From: JAFGHJ01 sp964418485
GTDB taxonomy: Bacteria; Hydrothermota; UBA3072
Assembly (NCBI GenBank): GCA_964418485.1
Contig: CAYQMH010000016.1
Location: 1 to 38,272, forward strand
Direction: 5' to 3'
DNA length: 38,272 bases
Shown: positions 38,247-38,272 of the stretch, piece by piece
Numbering within the stretch: position 1 is the first letter of the stretch
Layout: every line of letters begins with the position of its first letter
Made by a program: the position numbers and the translations under genes
Notes under the pieces: model-generated
The model's input: only the letters and a program-made list of their open reading frames with translations
Database searches by the model: none
What the model was told of the DNA's origin: nothing

Positions 38247-38272
38247 TAAATTAATCTTTTTTTTACCTCCTT

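Noticed and set aside
38255..38272. AAGGAGGT on the minus strand at the window end as an SD
   Set aside because: No start codon follows it at a usable distance; the next minus-strand bases are repeat-like and run into the 3' end of the propeller gene.

Overview
This is an AT-rich (by eye roughly 35-38% G+C) bacterial chromosome segment from a Gram-negative-type (diderm) cell. A secretin, a LolA-like periplasmic protein and type IV pilus alignment proteins all imply an outer membrane. Gene content suggests an uncultivated lineage of the candidate-phylum kind (WOR-3, TA06 or Cloacimonadota-like): DUF763, an RHS giant next to a 'NVGIGTTSP' repeat protein, and compact operons with many TTG/GTG starts. 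That placement is inference from gene style, not from a phylogenetic marker comparison.

Region 1 (1-10.7 kb) is a patchwork of short transcription units: a cut-off SGNH-hydrolase/TPR protein, DUF763 overlapping a LolA-like protein, a minus-strand unit of an FAD-linked oxidase plus two glycosyltransferases, a secreted beta-propeller protein, acpS, and a tRNA-Arg/enolase/FtsB-like unit. The gaps are unusually rich in short degenerate repeats. Several unit-leading genes have a sigma70-like -10 box only 5-9 nt before the start codon and no Shine-Dalgarno (SD) sequence, so they look leaderless.

Region 2 (10.99-22.14 kb) is one dense plus-strand array of 15 genes, nearly all overlapping or separated by 6 nt or less: rpsR, rplI, bifunctional nuclease, dtd, yicC, gmk, rpoZ, coaBC, family-4 uracil-DNA glycosylase, dnaB, an MlaF-type ATPase, radA, a degenerate PIN-TRAM membrane protein, ispD and a PilM/PilN-like fusion. 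It links translation, nucleotide metabolism, replication and repair, isoprenoid and CoA synthesis, and the inner-membrane base of the pilus.

Region 3 (22.11-27.66 kb, minus strand) is the rest of a type IV pilus / type II secretion-like machine: secretin PilQ, a small exported protein (possible pilotin), PilO-like, PilP-like, a pseudopilin with a beta-helix-like body, and GspI-like and GspJ-like pseudopilins. Its promoter appears leaderless. No pilB, pilC, pilT, pilD or major pilin gene lies in the window.

Region 4 (27.66-38.27 kb) starts with a 685-bp gap packed with repeats, including a 109-bp MITE-like element with perfect 15-bp terminal inverted repeats. A strong promoter follows, then a surface-protein unit: a 761-aa tail-fibre-like repeat protein, a 2121-aa RHS/YD-repeat protein with an unassigned 238-aa C-terminal tip, and a TolB-like beta-propeller. 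The best candidates for something not well described are this fibre/RHS/propeller trio, the pilin/beta-helix hybrid, and the families of heptameric and other short repeats in the intergenic DNA.
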